From NCBI GenBank assembly GCA_021299955.1, contig JAJTFQ010000023.1:1-37676 (forward strand): a stretch of 37,676 nt of DNA. Direction: 5' to 3'. Shown here one piece after another: positions 1 to 8,472 of this stretch (position 1 is its first letter; each line of letters begins with the position of its first letter). The stretch is from Chitinophagaceae bacterium (GTDB lineage: Bacteria > Bacteroidota > Bacteroidia > Chitinophagales > Chitinophagaceae). The translations under genes and the position numbers were made by a program. Under the pieces are notes generated by a model. It was given only the letters and a program-made list of their open reading frames with translations, did no database searches and was not told the DNA's origin.

Positions 1-676
1 TGAAGATCACGTTCATCTCGACCGCAAGTCGTTCTGCCACATGGCTGAGCGGCAGGTAAGAGAACATATTCGGGTTGACGGGCACGTTCAGGATTGGAGC
101 GACCTGCCTGAACACCGTGTCAAAGGTGCAGGCATTGTGCATGACCCCTTTGGCGCGTCCCGTGGTTCCGGATGTGTACACAATGGTGAGGGTATCATCG
201 CATTTCCATGTATGTACCTGTGCCAATGGCGTGTGTTTGCGCTGAATCTCTTCCCAACTGTTTTGTTCCTGGGTTCCGTAGGTCGAACAACCAATGCGGA
301 TGACTGAGGAAGGAATACCTTGTCGTTGTTCTTCGTAATCGTCCAGCTTTCCGACAAAGATGGCGCGGGTATCGCTGTGCTCCAGGATGTTTCGGATCGT
401 TCCCGACGTGAGGGTTGGATAAATGGGGATGGATACGCAACCGGCCATCATGATGGCGATGTCTGCCATGATCCAGTGTGCGCAATTCTTGGACAGGATC
501 GCCACGTGGTCACCCGGCTCCAGGTTGCTTTCCGCGAGGGCGGCCGCTACCCGACGGCACTCCTGTCCGGCTTCAGCCCATGTCCAGGTCCTCCAGCGAC
601 CATTCAGGGGTTGTCGAAGAAAGATCCGATTCGGCTGTTGTTTTTCCCATTGGAGGAAATAATCAAGGGGGCTCAT
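1..676 (-). CDS. AMP-dependent synthetase / long-chain acyl-CoA ligase, N-terminal part (C-terminus runs off the window)
   Basis: Manual reverse-strand translation from ATG at 676: MSPLDYFLQWEKQQPNRIFLRQPLNGRWRTWTWAEAG...VAILSKNCAHWIMADIAIMMAGCVSIPIYPTL...TLTIVYTSGTTGRAKGVMHN...SYLPLSHVAERLAVEMNVIF. AMP-binding P-loop YTSGTTGxxKGV present. Absent from the ORF track because there is no stop in the window. Confidence 0.9.
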   Translation of the reverse strand, partial: MSPLDYFLQWEKQQPNRIFLRQPLNGRWRTWTWAEAGQECRRVAAALAESNLEPGDHVAILSKNCAHWIMADIAIMMAGCVSIPIYPTLTSGTIRNILEHSDTRAIFVGKLDDYEEQRQGIPSSVIRIGCSTYGTQEQNSWEEIQRKHTPLAQVHTWKCDDTLTIVYTSGTTGRAKGVMHNACTFDTVFRQVAPILNVPVNPNMFSYLPLSHVAERLAVEMNVIF

Positions 677-753
677 CGTGCAACGGAATTGAGTATTGAT
701 TTCGATGATAGGGTGTTGACATTGTTTTTACGTCGGCCTTTAAGTCCTGCCGG

Positions 754-1251
754 TCAGCAACCGCATCCGACTTCGCAATACCCGTACCCTCCTTCGAAGG
801 GCACCGGCGGCTCGTCATCATCAGTGGCCTCCCTGACATCGATCACCCTGACATGATAAAACAGGTCCTTGCCGGCCAGCGGGTGATTCGCATCCATAAC
901 GATCCCTTTATCCGTTACCGTCTTCACCACACCCTCCGTTCCGTCGAAGATACGGATATGATCACCCAGACGGATGAACTCCGGAGATTCGAGGTCTTCC
1001 CGGGAAACGAATAGCACGAGGCCGGGTTCATGCGGGCCGAAGGCTCGTTCGAAGGGTATACAGAATTCTGCTTCCTGATCGACCTGCATGCCGGCCAGAT
1101 ACTGTTCGAGGCGAGGCAATATCATTCCCGCTCCATGGCGGTAAACCTGGGGAGGCCCCTCCCGATTGTCTGCCAGGAGATCCCCGTGCTGGTCTTTCAA
1201 TAGCACGCTGAGGGAAACGATCCGCCCTGGTGTGATGTCTTTTAGGTTCAT
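754..1251 (-). CDS. SlyD-like FKBP-type peptidyl-prolyl isomerase with Cys-rich C-terminal tail
   Basis: 165 aa; SlyD-like region GIVMDANHPLAGKDLFYHVRVIDVREAT; C-terminus GGYGYCEVGCGC. Confidence 0.8.
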   Translation of the reverse strand: MNLKDITPGRIVSLSVLLKDQHGDLLADNREGPPQVYRHGAGMILPRLEQYLAGMQVDQEAEFCIPFERAFGPHEPGLVLFVSREDLESPEFIRLGDHIRIFDGTEGVVKTVTDKGIVMDANHPLAGKDLFYHVRVIDVREATDDDEPPVPFEGGYGYCEVGCGC

Positions 1252-1359
1252 GGGAACACGTATGGCTGGTGACGCCTGCTCCGCTTTTCGTACATTGTTT
1301 AAACGCAGAATGGGTCTACGAAAAGCGGAGCACTTGTCAGTACGCGGTCATGGGATGAA

Positions 1360-2643
1360 TCAGAGTTTCCAGCCTGACCGGAATCGTGGCTGAAGTAATT
1401 CGTTGGCCTCCCGGTCGCTTTTGAAGCGCTCACGTTTTGGATCCCAGGAGAGTGGCCTCCTGACCTCGTAAGCGATGTTCGCCAGGGCGCATACCGAGTT
1501 GGACCGGTGTCCGACCTCCGCATGGCAGATCGGTTTTGTGCCGTTCTTGCAGGCGTTCAGCCAATCCGCGTAATGGTCGTCGGATGTGTAGAGACGGGTT
1601 TCACCGGGTTGAAGGGTAGCCGTGGCAATGTTCGCAGGGTTGCTGTCAAAATAATTGCGGGCGATATCGATGCTGCCCTTCTCACCGATGAATCGCACCC
1701 CGAAACCGCGACCGAAATCAACATGTTTCATGATCACCCCGTTTGCGTATTCCATTTCCAGTCCGCGGATTGCCTTGGGGTCGGTCGGAGGCGTAAATCG
1801 AACAGGGCCCGACTCATCCATACCCAGGCCCCACTGCGCGATGTCGAACATATGTGCGCCCCAGTCAGACAGGATCCCCCCGGCATATTCCTTGTATTTT
1901 CTCCAGTTGGGGAAGATGTCCTTCTCCACCGGCGGTGAGAGTTCTGAATGGAAGGGGTGATAGGTGGCTGGTCCTACCCATCCTTCCCAGTTGAGGTGAT
2001 CGGGTTTGGTCTCGGAGCCGAGGGTGAAGGGGACGGCGGGATCTCCGACGTTTACCAGGACCTCCTTGATCTGTCCCAGATATCCGTTGCGGACCAGTTC
2101 GCAGGCTGTCCGAAAGTTCTTCCATGAACGCTGCATGCTGCCGGTCTGAAGCACGACTTTATACTTGTCAACGGCATCTACCAGTTGCCGGCCTTCGACG
2201 ACGGTGCGCGTCAGTGGCTTTTCCAGGTATATGTGCTTGCGGGCCTCCGCGGCACGGATCGCCTGGTAAGCATGCCAGTGGTCGGGTGTGGCGATGACCA
2301 CCCCGTCGATGCCCGGTTCCGCCAGCAGGGCGCGATAGTCTGCAAAAGATTTGAAACCGCCTGCGGGTGCCTTGCCAGAAGCTTCTGCATAAGCCTTTTC
2401 CGCCAGCGTCTTAAAGAGTTGGAGCTTGGTGGCATCCACATCAGAGCCTGCCAGGATCCTAACGGATTGTTTTTTGAACTGGTTTAGCAGTCCCCTGGCC
2501 TGTTTGCCGGTACCGATGAAACCGAGCCCGAACATATCGCTCGGAGCGGTAAAACCTTTACCAATGACATGTCTCGGAACAATGAAGAAGGCTGCCGCTG
2601 CTGCGGATTGTTGGATAAATTTCCTGCGGTCGTAACGGGTCAT
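1360..2643 (-). CDS. Gfo/Idh/MocA family oxidoreductase with Tat-like signal
   Basis: 427 aa; N-term MTRYDRRKFIQQSAAAAAFFIVPRHVIG (RR-x-F Tat-like); GFIGTGKQARGLL Rossmann start; EKPLTRTVVEG motif. Confidence 0.92.
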   Translation of the reverse strand: MTRYDRRKFIQQSAAAAAFFIVPRHVIGKGFTAPSDMFGLGFIGTGKQARGLLNQFKKQSVRILAGSDVDATKLQLFKTLAEKAYAEASGKAPAGGFKSFADYRALLAEPGIDGVVIATPDHWHAYQAIRAAEARKHIYLEKPLTRTVVEGRQLVDAVDKYKVVLQTGSMQRSWKNFRTACELVRNGYLGQIKEVLVNVGDPAVPFTLGSETKPDHLNWEGWVGPATYHPFHSELSPPVEKDIFPNWRKYKEYAGGILSDWGAHMFDIAQWGLGMDESGPVRFTPPTDPKAIRGLEMEYANGVIMKHVDFGRGFGVRFIGEKGSIDIARNYFDSNPANIATATLQPGETRLYTSDDHYADWLNACKNGTKPICHAEVGHRSNSVCALANIAYEVRRPLSWDPKRERFKSDREANELLQPRFRSGWKL

Positions 2644-2713
2644 GTGCTGTGCGTTTATGGTTGCCTGAATATACGATTTAGTGCGGTTCAGCCCTCTGGC
2701 TGTAATGCTTTTT

Positions 2714-3868
2714 TCAGAAACCGGGACCTAATTCGGTCAGTGCGTGAAATAATGCGTCCAGATCCTCCAGGGTGTTGAACCCGTTGAGGGAATACCTCAA
2801 ATAGACATCCGATCCCTGTCGCATGACGGGTACTTCGATCCTGTATTCGGTGAAGAGCCGCCGCTGCAGGATCTCGGGAGCGGTGGTGCGGATGGGGATG
2901 CTCACCATCTGTCCAAGCCATTCTTCATTGAGCGGACTGATCGGCGTGGTTCCCAGCAATTCATGAAATCTGGGGGCATTTTCCCGCACCATCGAACGGC
3001 AGCGGGCTGAAACGGCCTCCCAATCGTACTGCTGCATGAAATCAATGCAGTCAGGCACGGTCAGGAACGCGGAGAAGTCGCGCGTTCCGTTCATCTGGTG
3101 GTGATCCAGGAACATGGAATGTGAGGGCGTGGCGGCCTTATATCCCCAGCTGACCACCAGTGGAGCCAGCAGCGGCTGCATTTCCTTTTGGGTATACAGG
3201 AAAGAACAGCCCTTGGGGGCCATCATCCATTTGTGACAGGCACCGGTGTAGAAATCGGCGTCCAGTGCGTTCAGGTTGAGGGGTACATGTCCCGGAGCAT
3301 GCGCTCCGTCCACAAAAGTGATCAGCCCCATGGCCTTCGCCCGTTTGCATGCCTCCTCCACCGGCAGCCGAAGCGCGGTGGCGCTGGTGAGGTGGCTGAT
3401 GAAAAGCACACGGGTTCGATCATTCACACCGGCAAAAAGGTCGTCCAGGAAACTTTCCCGGTCGGTGACCGGTAGGCGGATATGCTGTTTCCTGTACACC
3501 GCTCCATGTCGTTCGCAATGAAAATCCCAGGCACGATCGCAGGCCCCGTATTCAATATCCGTGGCCAGTACTTCATCGCCCGGAGCCAGCTTCAGACTGG
3601 CCGCCACGGTATTGACCGCATAGGACGGATTGGTGACGTACACCAGGTCGTCCGGGTCATCGACATGCAGATAGGTGGCCAATGCCTTCCTGGAGGTGGC
3701 GAGGTAGCCGGCACCATCAAAGGCGATGAATTGCACGGGCTCCGCTTCAAGCAGCCGCTGCCAGGATTGATAACGATCAAATACGGGTATGGGCGTGGCT
3801 CCAAAGGAACCAAAGTTCAGGTAGTGGATGTCCGGCCGCAGCATGAATTGGGAACGCAATGGATTCAT
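2714..3868 (-). CDS. PLP-dependent aminotransferase class V (isopenicillin-N epimerase-like)
   Basis: 384 aa; YLNFGSFGATP start; FVDGAHAPGHVPLNLNALDADFYTGACHKWMMAPKGCSFLY (PLP-Lys context). Confidence 0.9.
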   Translation of the reverse strand: MNPLRSQFMLRPDIHYLNFGSFGATPIPVFDRYQSWQRLLEAEPVQFIAFDGAGYLATSRKALATYLHVDDPDDLVYVTNPSYAVNTVAASLKLAPGDEVLATDIEYGACDRAWDFHCERHGAVYRKQHIRLPVTDRESFLDDLFAGVNDRTRVLFISHLTSATALRLPVEEACKRAKAMGLITFVDGAHAPGHVPLNLNALDADFYTGACHKWMMAPKGCSFLYTQKEMQPLLAPLVVSWGYKAATPSHSMFLDHHQMNGTRDFSAFLTVPDCIDFMQQYDWEAVSARCRSMVRENAPRFHELLGTTPISPLNEEWLGQMVSIPIRTTAPEILQRRLFTEYRIEVPVMRQGSDVYLRYSLNGFNTLEDLDALFHALTELGPGF

Positions 3869-3966
3869 GGGCCCAATTTAATGAATTGGCGCTGTTTCTA
3901 AGACCGACAATGATGATGATGTTCGTTACATGGCATGCACATCAGAAGCCTTGACACCGATTGTAT

Positions 3967-3974
3967 TATCTTTG
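3967..3974 (+). promoter_or_regulatory. Bacteroidota-type -7 box TATCTTTG upstream of the GT39 gene
   Basis: TAnnTTTG consensus match 10 nt before ATG 3984; no -33 TTG at ideal spacing seen. Confidence 0.45.
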
Positions 3975-3983
3975 CATCTGAGT

Positions 3984-5627
3984 ATGCGATACAGAATTCC
4001 GATCATCATCATCCTGGTTTCTGCGTTCCTGTTTCTCCATTCGCTGGGGACCGTCAATCTGTTCGACTGGGATGAGATCAATTTTGCGGAGTCCGCCCGG
4101 GAGATGATCGTCTCCGGTGACTACATGCGGGTGCAGATCAATTTTGAACCTTTCTGGGAGAAACCGCCCGTGTTTTTCTGGATGCAAGTGGTGTCGATGA
4201 AGATCTTCGGCATCAATGAATTCGCCGCCCGCATTCCCAACGCAGTATGTGGCATACTCACGCTGCTCAGCCTGTTTCTGATCGGCCGGAGACTGCACGG
4301 AGAACGTTTTGGCATCTGGTGGAGCCTGCTCTATGCCGGTAGCTTCCTTCCGCATCTTTATTTCAAGAGCGGGATCATTGATCCATGGTTCAATTTCTTC
4401 ACCTTCCTTGGGATCGCTTTCCTGGCTGATTTTCTCCGGCAGGCGGATGCCGACCGTTTGCGGATCGGTCCACTGGCATTGTCGGCCATCTTCATCGGTC
4501 TGGCCGTATTGACCAAGGGACCCGTAGCGTTGCTGTTGTTCATGCTCACCTATGCAGGTTATATCATCATGAACCGGGGCAGAGGCTGGCTGGCATTCCG
4601 TTATTATCTGATCTGGGCGGGCGTATTCGCGGCCATCGTACTGGCGTGGTTCGGCCTTGAGATATGGCAGCATGGGTGGTGGTTCGTGGAAGAGTTCATC
4701 GTATATCAAATCAGGCTCGCACGTACTCAGGATGCGGGTTTCGCCGGCTTTCCGGGATATACCTACGTCGTGCTGCTGGTGGGATGCTTCCCTGCATCGG
4801 TCCTGATCTTCGGCCGCCGAAGGCATGTGGCCCTCGATGGATCCGGCGACAATGTTTTCCGTCGCCTGATGGTCTGTGCGCTCATGGCTACCGTTCTGGT
4901 GTTTTCGCTGGTCAGGACGAAGGTGCTGCACTATTCATCATTCGCCTATTTTCCGATCGGGTATCTCGGGGCCTATTCGCTCATCGGGGCACTGGATGGT
5001 TCCGTACAGATACGCAAATGGCAACAATGGCTCATCCTGTTCATTGGATTGGGATGGGGGGTAACCTTCACGCTGCTTCCCCTGATCGGAACACATATCG
5101 ACTGGTTGAAGCCGTTCCTGGCCCGAGACAAATTTGCCACGGCGAACCTGCAGGCAGATGTTACCTGGGGCCATGCATGGATGTTGCCCGGCCTGATCTT
5201 TCTGCTGGCGGTGGTCGTTGCATTCGTCAGGATGAGGAGAGAACGCTTCCGCGAAGCCTTTCTATGGCTGCTGCCGGCCTGCATTGGGATGCTGCAGGTG
5301 GTCATGACCTTCTTTGTGCCCAAGATAGAGATGTATTCGCAGCATGCCGCAATCGAATTCTTCAAGTCTGTTAGTCACGAAGACGCCTACGCCGAAACCG
5401 TCGGCTATAAGAGCTACGCACCTTATTACTATTTCACGGTCATGCCCGGCAACCGAAAGGAAACCAAGGATGAACAGTGGTTGCTCACGGCCGATGTCGA
5501 CAAACCGACCTACCTGGTATGCAGGGTGGACAAGAAGGACAGGATCCTGGCGGAACATGGCGCCCGGCTGGAGATCCTCTACGAAAAGAACGGATACGTT
5601 TTCATGCGGCGCAAGCCGCTCAGATGA
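3984..5627 (+). CDS. ArnT/GT39-like membrane glycosyltransferase
   Basis: Start moved to ATG 3984 (ORF track 3930); MRYRIPIIIILVSAFLFLHSLGTVNLFDWDEINFAESAREMIVSGDYMRVQINFEPFWEKPPVFFWMQ; multiple TM segments. Confidence 0.88.
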   Translation: MRYRIPIIIILVSAFLFLHSLGTVNLFDWDEINFAESAREMIVSGDYMRVQINFEPFWEKPPVFFWMQVVSMKIFGINEFAARIPNAVCGILTLLSLFLIGRRLHGERFGIWWSLLYAGSFLPHLYFKSGIIDPWFNFFTFLGIAFLADFLRQADADRLRIGPLALSAIFIGLAVLTKGPVALLLFMLTYAGYIIMNRGRGWLAFRYYLIWAGVFAAIVLAWFGLEIWQHGWWFVEEFIVYQIRLARTQDAGFAGFPGYTYVVLLVGCFPASVLIFGRRRHVALDGSGDNVFRRLMVCALMATVLVFSLVRTKVLHYSSFAYFPIGYLGAYSLIGALDGSVQIRKWQQWLILFIGLGWGVTFTLLPLIGTHIDWLKPFLARDKFATANLQADVTWGHAWMLPGLIFLLAVVVAFVRMRRERFREAFLWLLPACIGMLQVVMTFFVPKIEMYSQHAAIEFFKSVSHEDAYAETVGYKSYAPYYYFTVMPGNRKETKDEQWLLTADVDKPTYLVCRVDKKDRILAEHGARLEILYEKNGYVFMRRKPLR

Positions 5628-5633
5628 AACTGG

Positions 5634-6374
5634 TCAGCGGTATAACCGGCTTCTCATCAGCCCCCATTTGCAGAGGCGGTAGACGATGGACACCCTCAGG
5701 CAGCCGAGACCATAGGTTACACTTCTTCTGAAGTTGATACTGCTGGCTTCGTCAAAATACTTGGTAGGACAGGTAACTTCCGCGATCCGGAAACCATTGT
5801 AGAAAATTTGTGACACCATCTCGTTGTCGAAGATGAAATCGTCATGGCAGGCCTCCAGGTCTATGCCCTCTAGCACCTCACGGTTGAAGGCCCGGTAGCC
5901 GGTGTGATATTCCGACAGCTTTTCGCCGAGCAGGATATTTTGAATCAGAGTCAGCAGCCGGTTGGCGACATACTTATAAATTGGCATGCCCCCCTGCAAT
6001 GCACCATTGCCCAGGATCCTGCTTCCGAAAACGACAGGATACACATCATTGCCGATCACGCTGATCATCGCCGGCAGCAGTTTGGGGGTATATTGGTAGT
6101 CCGGATGCAGCATCACTACGATGTCCGCACCCAATTCCAGGGCTTTGCGGTAACAGGTCTTCTGATTCCCTCCATATCCCTTGTTCTGTTCGTGACGGAT
6201 CGCATGTCGTATACCCAGCGATTTTGCCAGGCCTACGGTATTGTCCCGGCTGGCGTCATCCACGAGCACGACATCATCCACCAGATCGAATGGGATCTCC
6301 CGGTAGGTTTGCTCCAGGGTCTTTTCCGCATTGTAGGCTGGAAGCACGACGATGACCTTTTTGCCGTTGAACAT
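5634..6374 (-). CDS. Glycosyltransferase family 2
   Basis: 246 aa; MFNGKKVIVVLPAYNAEKTLEQTYREIPFDLVDDVVLVDDASRDNT, ADIVVMLHPDYQY. Confidence 0.92.
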   Translation of the reverse strand: MFNGKKVIVVLPAYNAEKTLEQTYREIPFDLVDDVVLVDDASRDNTVGLAKSLGIRHAIRHEQNKGYGGNQKTCYRKALELGADIVVMLHPDYQYTPKLLPAMISVIGNDVYPVVFGSRILGNGALQGGMPIYKYVANRLLTLIQNILLGEKLSEYHTGYRAFNREVLEGIDLEACHDDFIFDNEMVSQIFYNGFRIAEVTCPTKYFDEASSINFRRSVTYGLGCLRVSIVYRLCKWGLMRSRLYR

Positions 6375-6470
6375 ATCCGGACTGAATTATGAGGCCGCAA
6401 AGATACCCAAAAAAGAACGACCTGCACCATGGATCATGGGCAGGCCGTCAGAGTCCGTTTGTTTACGAGA

Positions 6471-7289
6471 TCAGGCCGGGCTCAGTTCTCGGACCTGCTT
6501 TTCCTCTTTGAGTTGAATGGCCGGGGCGTCATATCTTCCGGCATCCGGTTTATTGAAGATGCCGCTACGCTTGAATCCCCATTTGCAGTGTCTGTATTCC
6601 AGCGCCATGTTCAGACAGCCCAGTCCATACAATAGACTCTTACGGAAGGTGATACTGCTGGCTTCGTCGAAATACTTGGTCGGACAGGTAACCTCCCCGA
6701 TCTCGAATCCGTGCCACAGGATCTGGGCGATTTCCTGGTTGTCGAACACCCAATCGTTGCTATTGTTCTCCCAGTTGATCGTCAACAGCACTTCCCGGCT
6801 GATGGCGCGGTATCCCGTATGATATTCCGACAGCCGCTCGTTCATCAGCAGATTCTGAATGGACGTTAGGAGGCGGTTGAACACGAATTTGTATCGGGGC
6901 ATGCCCCCTCTCAGGGTACCCTTGCCCAGCATACGGCTGCCCAATACCACGGGATACACACCATTGGCAATGAGACCTACCATCGAAGGGATCAGCAGGG
7001 GTGTGTATTGATAATCTGAATGCAGTACGATAACGATGTCTGCACCCAGTTCCAGGGCTTTTTTGAATCCGGCTTTGGCATTTCCGCCATATCCGGTGTT
7101 GTAAGGCTGGCGGATGATATGCTCGATACCGAGAGATTCTGCGATGATGAGTGTTTCATCCGTACTCGCATTGTCCATGAATACGATGTCATCGACGATA
7201 TCCCGGGGAATGAGGTGGAATTCCTTGGCTACGGTCCGGGCTGTATTGTAGGCTGGAATGATTACAATGACCTTCTTACCATTGAACAT
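6471..7289 (-). CDS. Glycosyltransferase family 2 (paralogue of the preceding GT2)
   Basis: MFNGKKVIVIIPAYNTARTVAKEFHLIPRDIVDDIVFMDNASTDET, ADIVIVLHSDYQYTP. ORF track start at 7307 is a TTG; the ATG at 7289 aligns with the paralogue start. Confidence 0.92.
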   Translation of the reverse strand: MFNGKKVIVIIPAYNTARTVAKEFHLIPRDIVDDIVFMDNASTDETLIIAESLGIEHIIRQPYNTGYGGNAKAGFKKALELGADIVIVLHSDYQYTPLLIPSMVGLIANGVYPVVLGSRMLGKGTLRGGMPRYKFVFNRLLTSIQNLLMNERLSEYHTGYRAISREVLLTINWENNSNDWVFDNQEIAQILWHGFEIGEVTCPTKYFDEASSITFRKSLLYGLGCLNMALEYRHCKWGFKRSGIFNKPDAGRYDAPAIQLKEEKQVRELSPA

Positions 7290-7304
7290 AGGGTGGGCTT
7301 TGTT

Positions 7305-7335
7305 CAAAAGTAGTAGTGTCTATTCAATATGTCAA
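7305..7335 (-). promoter_or_regulatory. Bacteroidota-type promoter TTG-N20-TACTTTTG for the upstream GT2 gene
   Basis: Reverse strand TTGACATATTGAATAGACACTACTACTTTTG, ending 15 nt before ATG 7289. Confidence 0.6.
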
Positions 7336-7415
7336 TAGGAGGAAACGATATTGTAAGAAACATATTGTGTGGACGGGAATTATTTTTTTTTGAGCGGTGG
7401 CCGCAGAAGGAAACA

Positions 7416-8447
7416 TTAGGAGATACTCCTCAGCAGGACCGCCATTTCGTGGCTGTGGGTACGCTGGTTGTCTTTCATGTCCAGTAAGGTGCCTGCGCTG
7501 ATCAGGGTTTTCATCCTCGTGATGTCTTTGTGGTTGTGGAGTGTATCCGAGGATGTGGCCACGATCAGGGTGGGGCTATCCAGTGCTTCAAGCTTGTCCC
7601 AGGCCTGATACCGGTGAACGGATCGCAGCGTCTGCCCCAGTTTGAATGGATCGGCATTGTCCAGCGCCCGTTCCACGATCTTCATCACTTCCGGATCCCG
7701 GCGGGTGTCGATCATGAAATTACGCATGTACCATTTGGCGAAGGGTTTTAGTGCGGGAAATATGTTTGGCGCCCAGCGGGCCAGGGGAAGGCTCCACACA
7801 GGGATGCGAAATTGAGGGACTGGCTCCGCCAGCACAACCTGGCTCGGTTTTACACTCAGTCGCCCGTATGCCTCCATGATGGCGGCTGCCCCCAGCGAAT
7901 AGCCGGCGAGGAGGTATCCGCGGTCTTCCAGACAACACATCGAAATGGCCGCTTCAACGTCCCTTCCGATCGACCTCATGTCAAACCCGCAGCCTACAGT
8001 GATCACGGAAGATGGCTTTTCCCTCGTCTCTACATAAATGACCACATGCGAGCGGGTGATCTCCTGTAATAGTCCCCTGAAACTTTCGATGACACTGCTG
8101 AGACCGGGTACCAGTACGATCGGCATATTCCCCGTCACCTCCCGTGGCTGGAAATGCAGTATCCTGATGGTCGCCTGTCCGTCTACATCACAACTTCGTT
8201 CATAGATGCGTGTGCCCGGGTGCGCAAATGACTCGAAGGCTGGTTGGTGTTGGTATGAGTCCATGCTGACCGATCTGCCGGTTCCCCGGTCGCGATAGGA
8301 TTCCAGACGGATAACGTCTCCTGAAGGCATGCCCGAAGTTACATCCGGTAGCACAACTCGTTGGTACATCATCATGTACGGGCATTCGTCTTCAGTTGGC
8401 AATCCTGGGGTACGCTGCAGCTCCGTTGATACATCAGCGGAACGCAC
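7416..8447 (-). CDS. Alpha/beta-fold hydrolase
   Basis: 343 aa; IVLVPGLSS oxyanion region, GYSLGAAA nucleophile elbow, C-terminal RTHSHE His region. Confidence 0.8.
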   Translation of the reverse strand: MRSADVSTELQRTPGLPTEDECPYMMMYQRVVLPDVTSGMPSGDVIRLESYRDRGTGRSVSMDSYQHQPAFESFAHPGTRIYERSCDVDGQATIRILHFQPREVTGNMPIVLVPGLSSVIESFRGLLQEITRSHVVIYVETREKPSSVITVGCGFDMRSIGRDVEAAISMCCLEDRGYLLAGYSLGAAAIMEAYGRLSVKPSQVVLAEPVPQFRIPVWSLPLARWAPNIFPALKPFAKWYMRNFMIDTRRDPEVMKIVERALDNADPFKLGQTLRSVHRYQAWDKLEALDSPTLIVATSSDTLHNHKDITRMKTLISAGTLLDMKDNQRTHSHEMAVLLRSIS

Positions 8448-8472
8448 TTGTCCGGCTGCACATTTAATGCAT

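Noticed and set aside
3966-4931. 321-aa minus ORF antisense to the GT39 gene
   Set aside because: Low-complexity, charge-rich translation with no recognisable domain, lying fully opposite a well-supported membrane glycosyltransferase; codon-bias shadow ORF.
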